A stretch of 64,000 nt of DNA from Rhodobacteraceae bacterium S2214 (GCA_025141675.1 CP081161.1:2516001-2580000), one strand, 5' to 3'; shown: positions 1-9,738, numbered from the stretch's first letter. Made by a program: numbers and translations. Notes: generated by a model from the letters alone, not told the origin.

Positions 1-482
1 TACGGCATTCCGGGTGTTGCGAGGGATTGCAGCATTTGGCGACGCGCTGCTGGATCTTCGCCTTCGATCGCAATCGTGGCGGATTTAAACGTTGCTACAT
101 CGCGGTAAGCCTGCGGGATCACGTCGCTTGCCGCCAACGCATCAAGCGTGGCCTTGGCCGCAACCAGATCACCGGAACTTTGCTGCGCTGCAGCCGTTAG
201 CAATCCTGTGACGGCTTCTGCTGGTCCATCTGTCGTGACCGCAGCCAATGCTGTTGCCCGTTCAGCGACATCGTCATTTGCAAGTGCTTCGATCAGCGCA
301 TCACCTGCCGCTTGTGCAGCCGCACGATCCTGCGCTTTTGTCCATTCAGAATAAGCAGCCCCGCCAACCAAAACGAGGATCAGCGCAATCGCGATCCACC
401 CGTATTTCTTGACGTATCCAAACAACTGGTCGTTACGGACTTCTTCCGAAACTTCGTTGATAAAACTATCGGTATCGCTCAC
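1..482 (-). CDS. Membrane-anchored TPR-like protein (YfgM / TPR_21 type), C-terminus outside window
   Basis: About 160 N-terminal residues are visible; the rest lies left of the window. A short acidic cytoplasmic head (start VSDTDSFINEV) is followed by one transmembrane helix at about residues 29-44 (WIAIALILVLVGGAAY). Then comes an Ala-rich helical region with paired helices like those of the TPR_21 domain. Proteins of this build (YfgM in E. coli) are inner-membrane proteins with a periplasmic TPR domain that work beside the Sec translocon; that role is inferred from architecture only. I chose the GTG at 482 because an AGGGGG Shine-Dalgarno lies just upstream. An in-frame ATG at 506 has no such site. 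Confidence 0.7.
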   Translation of the reverse strand, partial: MSDTDSFINEVSEEVRNDQLFGYVKKYGWIAIALILVLVGGAAYSEWTKAQDRAAAQAAGDALIEALANDDVAERATALAAVTTDGPAEAVTGLLTAAAQQSSGDLVAAKATLDALAASDVIPQAYRDVATFKSATIAIEGEDPAARRQMLQSLATPGMP

Positions 483-664
483 GGTATCCCCCTCAGTGCG
501 CCGCATCTTTGCGCGGGCGCAAACTGCCTTGTGCGGGGTACATATCGCGAAGGCTGGCGGATTGCCAAGGCCCCACAGACCCATCGGCGAATTTGTGACG
601 ACACAAAGGGTTGCGGCGGCGCAGAAAACGACCTTGCGGCAACTTGGCAAACACCCTAAAACTG

Positions 665-727
665 AACTAATTAGTTTAGTGCTCTTTTATGAAACCAAAA
701 CGCCCCTACTTACGTAGAGTTAATTAG
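665..727. promoter_or_regulatory. AT-rich palindrome and partial repeat upstream of the RND pump operon
   Basis: The 291-bp gap between the leftward gene at 482 and the pump operon at 774 has no gene. It holds a perfect 12-bp palindrome AACTAATTAGTT at 665-676 and a related half, GTTAATTAG, at 719-727. They lie about 100 and 50 bp upstream of the adaptor start codon. Efflux operons are often controlled by TetR/AcrR or MarR repressors that bind short AT-rich palindromes here. No such regulator is encoded in the window, so the operator role is an inference from position and symmetry. Confidence 0.35.
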
Positions 728-773
728 ATACGGCAATACACACAGTTGCGTCCAAAATTACGAAAGCCCGACT

Positions 774-2024
774 ATGAAGATCATTCCATTCATCACCGCA
801 ATTCTGGTGGCGGGCATCCTTGGATTGCTCATCCTTGAACGGGACCGTGTCATCGCATTTGCCCAAGGGCCAGCAACTGAAACAACTCAGGTCGTGGAGA
901 CCACGGAGGAAGCAACCGAAGAAGAACCGGTCGCAGATGCGCCCCGCGATCAAATTGTCCGTGTTGTGGCCTTAGCGTCTGAAGCCCAAAACATTGACAG
1001 CGCCGTGATTTTGCGTGGCCGGACCGAAGCCGCACGGCAGGTCAACGTGGCTGCCGAAACATCCGGTCTTGTGGTATCCGAACCCCTAAATAAGGGCGGC
1101 TATGTCAACATGGGCGACGTTTTGTGCGAACTTGATCCGGGCACACGCAGCGCCAGTCTTGCCGAAGCAGAAGCCCGCTTGGCAGAGGCACGTGGCCGTG
1201 TTCCTGAAGCACAAGCATCAATCGCCGAAGCAGAGGCGCGCGTGCGCGAGGCCAACCTGAACGTCGAAAATGCACGCCGTCTGAATGAACGCGGTGTCAG
1301 TTCCGAAACCCAATTGATCAGCGCCGAAGCCGCAGCAGAAGCCGCGACCGCAGGCCTGCAACGCGCCCAATCCGGTATCGCATCTGCACAAGCAGGTATC
1401 GAAGCCGCCCAAGCGGGTGTCGCGTCCGCAGAGGCGGAAATCGACCGTCTGACGATTGTGGCCCCGTTCAGCGGGTTGTTGGAAACCGATACCGCAGAGC
1501 TTGGCACCTTGATGCAGCCCGGTGCCGCCTGCGCGACTATCGTGCAACTTGATCCGATCAAACTGGTCGGTTTTGTCCCCGAAATTGACGTGACCAAAGT
1601 CACCGTTGGTGCACGTGCTGGTGCAAAGATCGCGACGGGCGCGGATGTTGCAGGTGAGGTGACGTTCCTGTCCCGCTCTGCCGATGAAACGACCCGCACG
1701 TTCCGCGTCGAGGTTGAAGTGCCAAATACCGACAATGCCATCAGTGCAGGCCAAACCGTCGAAATCGTCGTGGCCTCGGACGGGCGTCAGGCCCATCTTG
1801 TGCCGCAGTCATCCTTAACTTTGAACGATGACGGTGCCCTTGGTGTCCGGACCATCGCCGAAGACAACAAGGCGCTGTTTATGCCCGTGACCTTGCTGCG
1901 TGATACAGCCGAAGGCGTCTGGGTCACCGACCTGCCTAACGCTGTGAACATCATCACCGTCGGTCAAGAATTTGTCATCGACGGCGTGACCGTCGACCCC
2001 ACTTTTGCGGAGGTTGAAGGATGA
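774..2024 (+). CDS. RND efflux periplasmic adaptor (membrane fusion protein, HlyD/MexA family)
   Basis: A 416-residue adaptor that would link the inner-membrane pump encoded next to an outer-membrane channel. Residues 1-22 form an uncleaved or cleaved membrane anchor (MKIIPFITAILVAGILGLL). An acidic Thr/Glu linker follows at about 33-56. The two lipoyl-like half motifs (AAETSGLVV and VAPFSGLLE) flank a long Ala/Glu/Arg-rich coiled-coil hairpin at about 130-225. Beta-barrel and membrane-proximal domains follow. The stop overlaps the pump start (ATGA), so the two are translationally coupled. No outer-membrane channel gene (TolC type) is present here, so a channel encoded elsewhere is probably used. 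The substrate is unknown. Confidence 0.9.
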   Translation: MKIIPFITAILVAGILGLLILERDRVIAFAQGPATETTQVVETTEEATEEEPVADAPRDQIVRVVALASEAQNIDSAVILRGRTEAARQVNVAAETSGLVVSEPLNKGGYVNMGDVLCELDPGTRSASLAEAEARLAEARGRVPEAQASIAEAEARVREANLNVENARRLNERGVSSETQLISAEAAAEAATAGLQRAQSGIASAQAGIEAAQAGVASAEAEIDRLTIVAPFSGLLETDTAELGTLMQPGAACATIVQLDPIKLVGFVPEIDVTKVTVGARAGAKIATGADVAGEVTFLSRSADETTRTFRVEVEVPNTDNAISAGQTVEIVVASDGRQAHLVPQSSLTLNDDGALGVRTIAEDNKALFMPVTLLRDTAEGVWVTDLPNAVNIITVGQEFVIDGVTVDPTFAEVEG

Positions 2025-5000
2025 ACGGATTAGTCGATTGGGCTGCATCCCGCGCCCGCATGGTTCTTGCCTTCATTGCCCTCTCGCTTTTGGCGGGGGG
2101 TTTTGCGTATGTGGGCCTGCCCAAAGAAGGTGAACCCGACATTGAGATCCCCGCGATCTTTGTCTCCGTCCCCTTCCCCGGCATTTCGGCAGCAGATTCG
2201 GAAACGCTGCTGGTCAAACCGATGGAAACCGAACTGTCCGATCTGGACGGATTGAAATCCATGTCCGGCACCGCCTCTGAAGGCTACGCAGGTGTCGCAC
2301 TTGAATTTGAATTCGGCTGGGACAAGACCAAGGTCTTGGCAGACATCCGCGACGCGATGAACAAAGCCGAAAGCGCTTTTCCAACTGGTGCTGACAACTA
2401 TTCAATCAACGAAATCAACTTCTCTGAATTCCCCATTGTCATCGTGAACCTGACGGGCGACGTCCCTGAACGGACGCTGCTGAGGGTCGCAAAAGACCTG
2501 CAAGACCGTCTTGAAAGCATGGACGGCGTGTTAGAAGCCGGGCTTGCTGGCCAGCGCGACGAAATGCTGGAAGTCGTGATCGATCCGCTGCGTCTAGAAG
2601 CCTACAACGTCACCGCGGGCGAACTGATCAACGTGGTGTCCAACAACAACCTGCTGATCGCCGCGGGTGAAGTTGAAACGGCCCAAGGCACGTTTGCGGT
2701 CAAAATCCCATCGTCGTTTGATGACCCGCAGGATGTCTATAACCTGCCCGTCAAGACGAATGGCGACCGCGTCATCACGCTTGGTGATCTGGCGCTGATC
2801 CGCCTGACCTTTGAAGACCGCGCAGGCACCGCCCGCTTTAACGGCGTGAACACAGTTGCCTTGCAGGTTGTAAAACGCAAAGGGTTCAACCTGATCGACA
2901 CGGCGGCGGAAGTCGCCGTGGTTGTTGAAGAAGAACGCGCAAGCTGGACCCCCGAACTGCAAGCTGCCATCGACGTAGGCACATCCAACGATCAGTCGCG
3001 CGCTGTTGCGTCCATGGTCAGCCAGCTCGAAGGGTCGGTACTGACCGCCATCGCGTTGGTGATGATCGTGGTTCTGGCGGCTTTGGGTACCCGCCCTGCA
3101 ATGCTCGTTGGCTTTGCGATCCCGACCTCTTTCCTATTGTGTTTCGCCCTATTGGCCGTGATGGGGATCACCATTTCCAACATCGTGATGTTCGGTCTGA
3201 TCTTGGCGGTGGGGATGCTCGTTGATGGGGCGATTGTTGTCGTGGAATACGCAGACAAACGGATGCGTGATGGCGCAGGCCCGATGGACGCCTACACAGA
3301 GGCCGCAAAGCGGATGTTCTGGCCCATCGTGTCATCCACTGCGACCACGCTTTGTGCGTTCCTGCCAATGCTGTTCTGGCCGGGTGTGCCGGGGCAATTC
3401 ATGGGTATGTTGCCCGTCACACTGATCTTCGTTCTGTGCGCGTCTCTTGTCGTGGCGCTGATCTACTTGCCTGTGATGGGCGGGGTCACAGGCCGGATGA
3501 GCCGCATGTTCGGCTGGGCGTCTGACTGGATGCGTGCGCACCTTTGGTGGGTCGTGCGTGCAGCCCTTGTGCCTGTCGCAATGATGGTCACGTTTACCGG
3601 CGCTATGCTGACACTGAACCCTGCGTATTTGTCAGGCGAGGCTGTGCAAACCTCAGGCTTTTTCGCGTCCTTACCGGGCATGTTACTGTTCGTCCTTGGC
3701 GCGATCCTGACATCCATCACGCTCGGTTCTGCCACGTTCACCCGCAAACAGCGGATGATCAAAGCGGGCTATCGCCGGTCGCTGTTCGGGCGTTTCATCC
3801 ATTTCATCGCGGGTAATCCGATCATGCCGATTGTGGCTGTCGGGGCTGTTGGTTTCTTTGTGATGTCCACATTCACGTACTTTGGGGCCAACAATAATGG
3901 CGTTGAATTCTTTGTGGAATCCGAACCGGAACAGGCCATCGTCTACGTCCGTGCACGGGGTAACCTGTCGCTGGAAGAAAAAGACCACCTCGTCCAACAA
4001 GCGGAAGCCGTTGTCCTTGGCCACCCCGGCGTGCTGAACGCGTTTTCATTCGCGGGCGAAGGCGGGCTGAATTCGAACACGGGTGGTGCTGAGGGCCCAC
4101 GTGACACGATTGGCCAGATCCAGCTGGAAACGATCCCGTGGGAAGACCGCGCTGACCGCCCTGATCTGGACGGGGATATCGTGCTCGCAGAGCTTCAAGA
4201 AGAATTGAACCTGATCCCCGGCATTCAAACCGAAATTTTGGCCCAAGCCCGTGGCCCTGCCGCTGGGAAGCCAGTGCACCTGCGGATCAAAGGCGAAAAC
4301 CTTGATGACCTGAAAACCGCCACGGCCCTTGCCCGTGCGCAGTTTGAAGGAACACCGGGTCTGACCCAGATCGAAGACACACTCCCCCTGCCCGGCATCG
4401 ACTGGCAGATCGACGTGGACGTTGAAAAAGCAGGCCGTTACGGGGCTGATGTGGCGTCGGTTGGTGCGATGGTGCAGATGGTCACGCGGGGTATCCTGCT
4501 TGATACGATGCGCGTGGATAGCTCGGATGAGGAAATCGAAATCCGCGTCCGTCTTCCTGAAAACGATCGCGTCTTGTCCACGCTTGATAGTTTGCGCGTG
4601 CGGACTAATGCGGGACTTGTTCCGCTGTCAAACTTCATCACACGGACGCCTGTCGCGAAGCTGGCGCAAATCGACCGTGTGGATCAGAAACGGTATTTTG
4701 ACCTGAAGGCAGGCGTTGAGTCTGGCTTGACACAAGTTACTGATACGACTTCAGGCGATCCGATTGCCGTTCTTCAAAAAGTTGAAACGAACACTAATAC
4801 AACGGTCTTAATTGATGATGAGCATTATGAGATCATATCGCTTTCTCCAGGCGTTTCACAAAACCTTAGCGATCTGGTGACGATAACAGTAGTCGATGGC
4901 GAAGAACGCGAAAACATGTTGGCCTACGACGGCGCGATTAAAGCAACACCAATCACCGCGAACGAACGGATCGCGGGGCTATCCGAATGGCTCGACACCA

Positions 5001-5806
5001 ATCCCCTGCCCGCGGGCGTCGATTGGGAATGGACCGGCGACCAAGAAGACCAAGCCGAATCCGGTGCATTCCTTATGAACGCTTTCATGGGCGCGTTGGG
5101 TCTGATGTTCATCATTCTGCTCGCGCAGTTCAACTCAATCTACAACTCGATCCTAGTGCTGTTGGCCGTGGTCATGTCCACTGCTGGCACGCTGATCGGG
5201 ATGTTGGTCATGGATCAGGCGTTTTCGATCATCATGACTGGTACGGGGATCGTCGCCTTGGCGGGGATCGTGGTAAACAACAACATCATCCTGATCGACA
5301 CCTATCAGGAATACAGCCAATACATGCCGCGATCAGAGGCGATCACACGCACCGCCGAGGATCGGATTCGTCCGGTTCTACTGACCACCATCACGACCAT
5401 GGCGGGTCTGGCACCGATGATGTTCGGGCTCAGCCTCGACTTCATGAACGGCGGCTATTCTGTCGATAGTCCGACGGCGCTGTGGTGGAAACAGCTGGCA
5501 ACGGCGGTGGTATTTGGCCTTGGTATCGCGACGATCCTGACGCTGGTCTTCACACCGTCCATGCTGGCCTTGCGAGTTTGGGCCACGACCTACGCGCTGT
5601 GGTTCGCACGCCTGTTGGCCCGCCTGTCGATGGGTCGCGGCAGCAGCTACGCACGCGATTGGGCACTGCGCCGCGAGGCAAAGCGCATCAAAGCGCCAGA
5701 GGTCATCTGGACCGAAGATGAAGACGTCGTTGCGCCGGAACAAGAAGCTGAAACGCCGGACGAAAAGCCGAACGTTGTGTTGGCGCCGGTTCAAGCCGCT
5801 GAATGA
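2021..5806 (+). CDS. RND efflux pump permease (AcrB/HAE1-like), with an AT-rich internal insertion
   Basis: A 1261-residue proton-driven pump, longer than the usual 1020-1060 of the family. TM1 lies at about 15-35. The TM4 motif reads LVDGAIVVVEY, so only the first of the two acidic residues of AcrB (Asp407-Asp408) is kept. The TM10 region reads GIVVNNNIILID, without the AcrB lysine. Extra length comes from two added hydrophobic segments at about 507-580, before TM7, from a charged C-terminal tail, and from a segment at about 902-972. That segment (nt 4726-4935) has distinctly AT-rich codons and ends just before a conserved-looking TANERIAGL stretch. It is the second gene of the pump operon and is followed by a terminator. 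The transported compound cannot be told. Confidence 0.92.
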   Translation: MNGLVDWAASRARMVLAFIALSLLAGGFAYVGLPKEGEPDIEIPAIFVSVPFPGISAADSETLLVKPMETELSDLDGLKSMSGTASEGYAGVALEFEFGWDKTKVLADIRDAMNKAESAFPTGADNYSINEINFSEFPIVIVNLTGDVPERTLLRVAKDLQDRLESMDGVLEAGLAGQRDEMLEVVIDPLRLEAYNVTAGELINVVSNNNLLIAAGEVETAQGTFAVKIPSSFDDPQDVYNLPVKTNGDRVITLGDLALIRLTFEDRAGTARFNGVNTVALQVVKRKGFNLIDTAAEVAVVVEEERASWTPELQAAIDVGTSNDQSRAVASMVSQLEGSVLTAIALVMIVVLAALGTRPAMLVGFAIPTSFLLCFALLAVMGITISNIVMFGLILAVGMLVDGAIVVVEYADKRMRDGAGPMDAYTEAAKRMFWPIVSSTATTLCAFLPMLFWPGVPGQFMGMLPVTLIFVLCASLVVALIYLPVMGGVTGRMSRMFGWASDWMRAHLWWVVRAALVPVAMMVTFTGAMLTLNPAYLSGEAVQTSGFFASLPGMLLFVLGAILTSITLGSATFTRKQRMIKAGYRRSLFGRFIHFIAGNPIMPIVAVGAVGFFVMSTFTYFGANNNGVEFFVESEPEQAIVYVRARGNLSLEEKDHLVQQAEAVVLGHPGVLNAFSFAGEGGLNSNTGGAEGPRDTIGQIQLETIPWEDRADRPDLDGDIVLAELQEELNLIPGIQTEILAQARGPAAGKPVHLRIKGENLDDLKTATALARAQFEGTPGLTQIEDTLPLPGIDWQIDVDVEKAGRYGADVASVGAMVQMVTRGILLDTMRVDSSDEEIEIRVRLPENDRVLSTLDSLRVRTNAGLVPLSNFITRTPVAKLAQIDRVDQKRYFDLKAGVESGLTQVTDTTSGDPIAVLQKVETNTNTTVLIDDEHYEIISLSPGVSQNLSDLVTITVVDGEERENMLAYDGAIKATPITANERIAGLSEWLDTNPLPAGVDWEWTGDQEDQAESGAFLMNAFMGALGLMFIILLAQFNSIYNSILVLLAVVMSTAGTLIGMLVMDQAFSIIMTGTGIVALAGIVVNNNIILIDTYQEYSQYMPRSEAITRTAEDRIRPVLLTTITTMAGLAPMMFGLSLDFMNGGYSVDSPTALWWKQLATAVVFGLGIATILTLVFTPSMLALRVWATTYALWFARLLARLSMGRGSSYARDWALRREAKRIKAPEVIWTEDEDVVAPEQEAETPDEKPNVVLAPVQAAE

Positions 5807-5817
5807 ATAATTCAAAT

Positions 5818-5840
5818 GGGCCGCATCACGCGGCCCTTTT
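5818..5840 (+). terminator. Rho-independent terminator of the RND operon
   Basis: Perfect 7-bp stem GGGCCGC / GCGGCCC with a 5-nt loop, followed by TTTT. It begins 12 bp after the pump stop codon and sits between the convergent pump and exoD genes. Confidence 0.85.
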
Positions 5841-5841
5841 G

Positions 5842-6441
5842 CTATCCAAAGATGCTGGAATAGACGAAGAACGGCATCGACAAGGCCCCGCCGACAAGGG
5901 GCAATCCGAACAGCACAAACAGCCCATCGCGGCCGATAACCCCCAGCATTGTCAGCGCGATCCCCGCACCTGCGATGCTTGACGAAAACGGTACGAATTC
6001 GAGTACGGGCAAAAAGACGCCCGCAACGGCACAGATCCCAAACAAGACGTGCTGCCCCGCCCTGCCCACAACACCGCGCAGGCGGGCCCGACGGAATTTG
6101 TCAAAGAAAGTACCAAATCGTTGCAACGTCGATTGCAGCTTTGCGACGCGATCTGCGGTCACAGTTTTCCGCATTAGAAATTCTGGCAACCATACGGTCT
6201 GGGTTCCAATCGCAGCCTGCCCTGCAATCACGAAAATCAGCATACCAAACACAGTCGATGCAAAAGGCACCCCGCTGAGCGGTGACGCAAGCACAAGCGC
6301 GGACATCAGCAGCACAGTCGAAAACGCGGTGCGCCCGAACTTTGATATGACGTCCCCGAAGGTCGCGTCACCATTCTGCGTCACTTCGTCGAGTTGAGAC
6401 GCGATGTCGTCGATTGGATGTGCGGCGGCGTCATTTGCCAT
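5842..6441 (-). CDS. exoD: ExoD-like integral membrane protein
   Basis: A 199-residue protein with the ExoD family pattern: a hydrophilic N-terminus of about 35 residues with a hydrophobic stretch (TVLLMSALVLASPLSGVPFAS), a basic cytoplasmic loop (FRRARLRGVVGRAG), and several more membrane segments towards the C-terminus. ExoD was named for exopolysaccharide and alkali-sensitivity phenotypes in rhizobia; its biochemical role is not settled. It is the last gene of a leftward group after the ABC exporter, with a 24-bp gap. Confidence 0.85.
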   Translation of the reverse strand: MANDAAAHPIDDIASQLDEVTQNGDATFGDVISKFGRTAFSTVLLMSALVLASPLSGVPFASTVFGMLIFVIAGQAAIGTQTVWLPEFLMRKTVTADRVAKLQSTLQRFGTFFDKFRRARLRGVVGRAGQHVLFGICAVAGVFLPVLEFVPFSSSIAGAGIALTMLGVIGRDGLFVLFGLPLVGGALSMPFFVYSSIFG

Positions 6442-6465
6442 GGAATGCCTCTAATAAAGTCTGCT

Positions 6466-8289
6466 TTATGCAGGAACTTCTTCATCCGCCTGTCGGTTCC
6501 AAAGATGTGCATAACGGCCATCGGTTGCCAGCAATGCATCATGCGTGCCCCGTTCAACGATCACGCCGTTTTCCAGCACGACAATCTGATCTGCATCCGC
6601 AATCGTCGACAGGCGGTGGGCAATCGTCACAACAGTGCGCCCGTGCGACATGGCCTTCAGTTCAGCCTGAATTTCCATTTCGGTTTCCGTATCAAGCGCT
6701 GACGTGGCTTCATCCAACAAAAGGATCGGCGGGTTCTTGAGCAACGTTCGCGCAATCCCGACACGTTGCTTTTCACCGCCCGACAGCTTTAGCCCCCGTT
6801 CGCCAACAGTCGTCTCGTAGCCGTCAGGCAGCGACATGATGAAATCGTGGATCTTCGCAGCCTTCGCTGCCGCAATGATGTCGTCCTCGGACGCGTCTGG
6901 CCGCCCGTAAGCGATGTTGTAATGCACGGTGTCGTTGAACAGGACGGTATCCTGCGGGACCACGCCAATCTGCGCGTGCAGACTGGTCTGCGTCACATCG
7001 CGCACGTCTTGCCCGTCGATTTTGAACGCGCCTGCGTTAACGTCGTAAAACCGGAACAGCAAACGGCCAATGGTGGATTTTCCGGATCCGGACGACCCGA
7101 CAATCGCAATCGTCTGGCCCGGTTCAACGTCAAGGCTGACGCCTTTCAGGATCGGGCGTTCAGCGTCGTATCCGAATTCAACCGCATCAAGACTGATCGC
7201 CCCACCTGTCACAACCAATGGCTTGGCATCGGGTTTGTCATTCACCTCGGCTGGCTGTTCGAGCAGGTCAAACATGTCGCCCATGTCGATCAAAGCTTGG
7301 CGGATCTCGCGATACACAGTGCCGAGGAAGTTCAGCGGCATCGTAATCTGGATCATGTAGGCGTTCACCAGCACGAAATCACCGACCGTCAGCGTCCCGT
7401 TTTCAACCCCAATCGCCGCCATCACCATCACGCCGACAAGACCACCCGTGATGATCAACGACTGACCAAAGTTCAAAAACGCGAGCGTGTAGTTCGTTTT
7501 CACTGCCGCTTCGGCGTATTTGCGCATCGCGCTGTCGTAACGCGCCGCTTCCCACTGCTCCGCGCCAAAATATTTGACGGTTTCAAAGTTCAACAGGCTG
7601 TCGATGGCTTTTTGGTTCGCGTCCGTGTCTTGGTCATTCATGACCTTGCGGATTTTGACGCGCCATTCAGTGACGGCAAAGGTGAACCAGACGTACAGAC
7701 CAATCGTGACGACCACGACCACCAGATACCACACGTCGAATGTCACAAACAAAACGCCTGCAATCATCAGCAGTTGCAACACCAGCGGCCCGACAGAGAA
7801 CAGCAGGAACCGCAACAGGAATTCGACACCCTTCACACCGCGTTCGATAATCCGGCTTAACCCGCCGGTTTTGCGAGTGATGTGATACCGCATGGAGAGC
7901 CGGTGGATATGTGTGAAGGTTTCCAGCGCCAATTGACGCAACGCCCGTTGGCCGACACGCGTAAAGATCACGTCGCGCAACTGCTGAAAACCAACGCTCA
8001 AGAGCCGCGACAGACCGTAAGCCAACGTCAGCCCGACTGCGCCCAATCCCAAATAGGTGGCGACACCGGGGTCTTCAGGGGCCATGACATCCACGGCTTG
8101 GCTGAAAAACTGCGGGGTCAGAACGGCAATGATCTGCGAGGCGAACAATGCCACCATCGCGGCCACAACGCGGACCTTTACTTCGGTGTTTCCAGCTGGC
8201 CAAAGATACGGGACAACCCGTTTGATCACGTTCCAACCCTGAATCTTGGCGTTATTCAAGTTGGCGTCTGTCTTCGTCAATTGGCGCAT
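6466..8289 (-). CDS. Atm1-type ABC exporter (half transporter, fused membrane and ATPase domains)
   Basis: A 607-residue half transporter that would work as a homodimer in the inner membrane. The membrane domain (about 35-330) contains the NFETVKYFGAE stretch typical of the ATM1/HMT1 group, which exports glutathione-linked sulfur species or metal-thiol conjugates. The nucleotide-binding domain has Walker A GSSGSGKST (about residue 398), signature LSGGEKQR, Walker B ILLLDEATSALD and the switch His in TIAHRLST. All catalytic motifs are intact. It lies between the lysM gene (57-bp gap) and exoD (24-bp gap), probably one unit. The glutathione-conjugate substrate is an inference from family membership. 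Confidence 0.9.
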   Translation of the reverse strand: MRQLTKTDANLNNAKIQGWNVIKRVVPYLWPAGNTEVKVRVVAAMVALFASQIIAVLTPQFFSQAVDVMAPEDPGVATYLGLGAVGLTLAYGLSRLLSVGFQQLRDVIFTRVGQRALRQLALETFTHIHRLSMRYHITRKTGGLSRIIERGVKGVEFLLRFLLFSVGPLVLQLLMIAGVLFVTFDVWYLVVVVVTIGLYVWFTFAVTEWRVKIRKVMNDQDTDANQKAIDSLLNFETVKYFGAEQWEAARYDSAMRKYAEAAVKTNYTLAFLNFGQSLIITGGLVGVMVMAAIGVENGTLTVGDFVLVNAYMIQITMPLNFLGTVYREIRQALIDMGDMFDLLEQPAEVNDKPDAKPLVVTGGAISLDAVEFGYDAERPILKGVSLDVEPGQTIAIVGSSGSGKSTIGRLLFRFYDVNAGAFKIDGQDVRDVTQTSLHAQIGVVPQDTVLFNDTVHYNIAYGRPDASEDDIIAAAKAAKIHDFIMSLPDGYETTVGERGLKLSGGEKQRVGIARTLLKNPPILLLDEATSALDTETEMEIQAELKAMSHGRTVVTIAHRLSTIADADQIVVLENGVIVERGTHDALLATDGRYAHLWNRQADEEVPA

Positions 8290-8346
8290 AAGCTGGTCTC
8301 CGAATAGCTACCAAGACTTAACAGGCAGGGCGGGAATGACCAGTGC

Positions 8347-9645
8347 TTACTCAGCGCTTTCGGGAATGCGGAACACTTGTCCGGGATAAATAAGATCAGG
8401 ATCGCGGATCAGGTCGCGGTTGGCTTCAAACACCGACACATAAAGGATCCCGTCGCCCCATTGTTCTTCGGCAATCGCCCACAGCGTGGCCCCTGGCTGC
8501 ACCGTTTTCACCGCAATATCGAAACCGTCGGCTGATGTTTCCTCGGCCAAGATTGCGGCCACGGCTGCCGGTTCTTCTTTCTTGAACGGCGTTTCAATTC
8601 GAGACTGCACAACGCCATCGGCGTCAACTTCGTCAACCCGCAATGTGTAGATTCCGGTGTCGACCTCGGGCAAATCCGTCCGCCAATCACCTTCAACCGA
8701 AATGCGCGACACCGTGACGGGCTGGTTATCCAGATAGATGCGGACAAACCCACCAGCAGACGCACCGCGCCCTGCAAGCAGAACCTCGCCTTCGGGATCA
8801 TAAGTGATTGTGTCGAGGGCGATGTTTTCCGTCAGGTTTGGTTGATCCGGCGCCGCCCCCACATCGGATGGCAGAACCCGCACACCTTCTGCGTCGGCGA
8901 TCAGTGTTGGCGGTGCTGTAATCGCGCCGCGCGGTTCCTCTGCCCCCGCAGAGATCGCAGGGGCCACGCCAGCGTCAGGCGTCACACCTGCGACAACCGT
9001 AGACCCAATCGCGATTTGATCGTTTGTTGAGGACGCAATTTCAGGGGCCGTGTCAGAGGTATCATTTTGATCCAACGTGGCGACTTGATCCGCAGCAACA
9101 ACCGTATTCTCTTCGGACACGCCGGCTGCAACCGCGATTTCGGCGGGCGGCACGATGATGCTTTCCGCCGACGGCGTCGCGGCACCGCCTGGATCAGCGA
9201 CAAGCCGTAGTCTGCGGGGTTGATCAGATGCGGCGATCAGAAGCACCGCACCAAATGCCCCATCAGCGCCTGCTGTCACTGTCTCAACCACGTCGTTGCC
9301 GAGCATAATCGCGACAACTTGGTTCGGCTCCGCCTGCCCTGCCACGACGGCGGTATCGTCAGGACTGCGAAAAAACGTATCGATCGTCGGGGCCATGACG
9401 ATGGCGGGATCCAGTGCGGCGGCCGTTTCCGGCGCGGTATCAGGCAAGACCGCGTCATCCTCTATCGCATCAATCGCCGCGTCCGGTTCGGCGACGATAG
9501 CAGCAGCCTGCGGTTCATTTCCGGATGGCCGCACGGGTGGCGCAAACCAAACGGCAGCGGCCCCGATAGCACCTGCGGCAACGACGCCGCCCGCGATTGC
9601 AAATGCGTTTGATGATCCAGCAGCCAAGTCTTTGTTCCTTTTCAC
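8347..9645 (-). CDS. Membrane-anchored LysM-domain protein
   Basis: A 432-residue protein with one N-terminal membrane segment (about 14-34), a long Ala/Asp/Glu/Pro-rich low-complexity stretch, two beta-rich Ig-like repeats (PNQVVAIMLGNDV and GGFVRIYLDNQPV share a pattern), and a C-terminal LysM domain at about 380-430 (TLWAIAEEQWGDG and IYPGQVFRIP). LysM binds peptidoglycan glycan chains, so the protein probably spans from inner membrane to cell wall. It is the first gene of the lysM / Atm1 / exoD unit. Its precise job is unknown. Confidence 0.85.
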   Translation of the reverse strand: MKRNKDLAAGSSNAFAIAGGVVAAGAIGAAAVWFAPPVRPSGNEPQAAAIVAEPDAAIDAIEDDAVLPDTAPETAAALDPAIVMAPTIDTFFRSPDDTAVVAGQAEPNQVVAIMLGNDVVETVTAGADGAFGAVLLIAASDQPRRLRLVADPGGAATPSAESIIVPPAEIAVAAGVSEENTVVAADQVATLDQNDTSDTAPEIASSTNDQIAIGSTVVAGVTPDAGVAPAISAGAEEPRGAITAPPTLIADAEGVRVLPSDVGAAPDQPNLTENIALDTITYDPEGEVLLAGRGASAGGFVRIYLDNQPVTVSRISVEGDWRTDLPEVDTGIYTLRVDEVDADGVVQSRIETPFKKEEPAAVAAILAEETSADGFDIAVKTVQPGATLWAIAEEQWGDGILYVSVFEANRDLIRDPDLIYPGQVFRIPESAE

Positions 9646-9738
9646 CCCAAACGCCCCCCATGACGTCTGATTGGTTGAGAGAGCCTAGCAACAGAGTTAT
9701 GACCGGTCAAAGGCCCTGACATGACGAAAGCTTGAATT

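Noticed and set aside
6847..7860. 337-codon open frame opposite the Atm1-type exporter gene
   Set aside because: Antisense shadow of a strongly conserved ABC gene; rich in His, Asn and Arg, with no domain.
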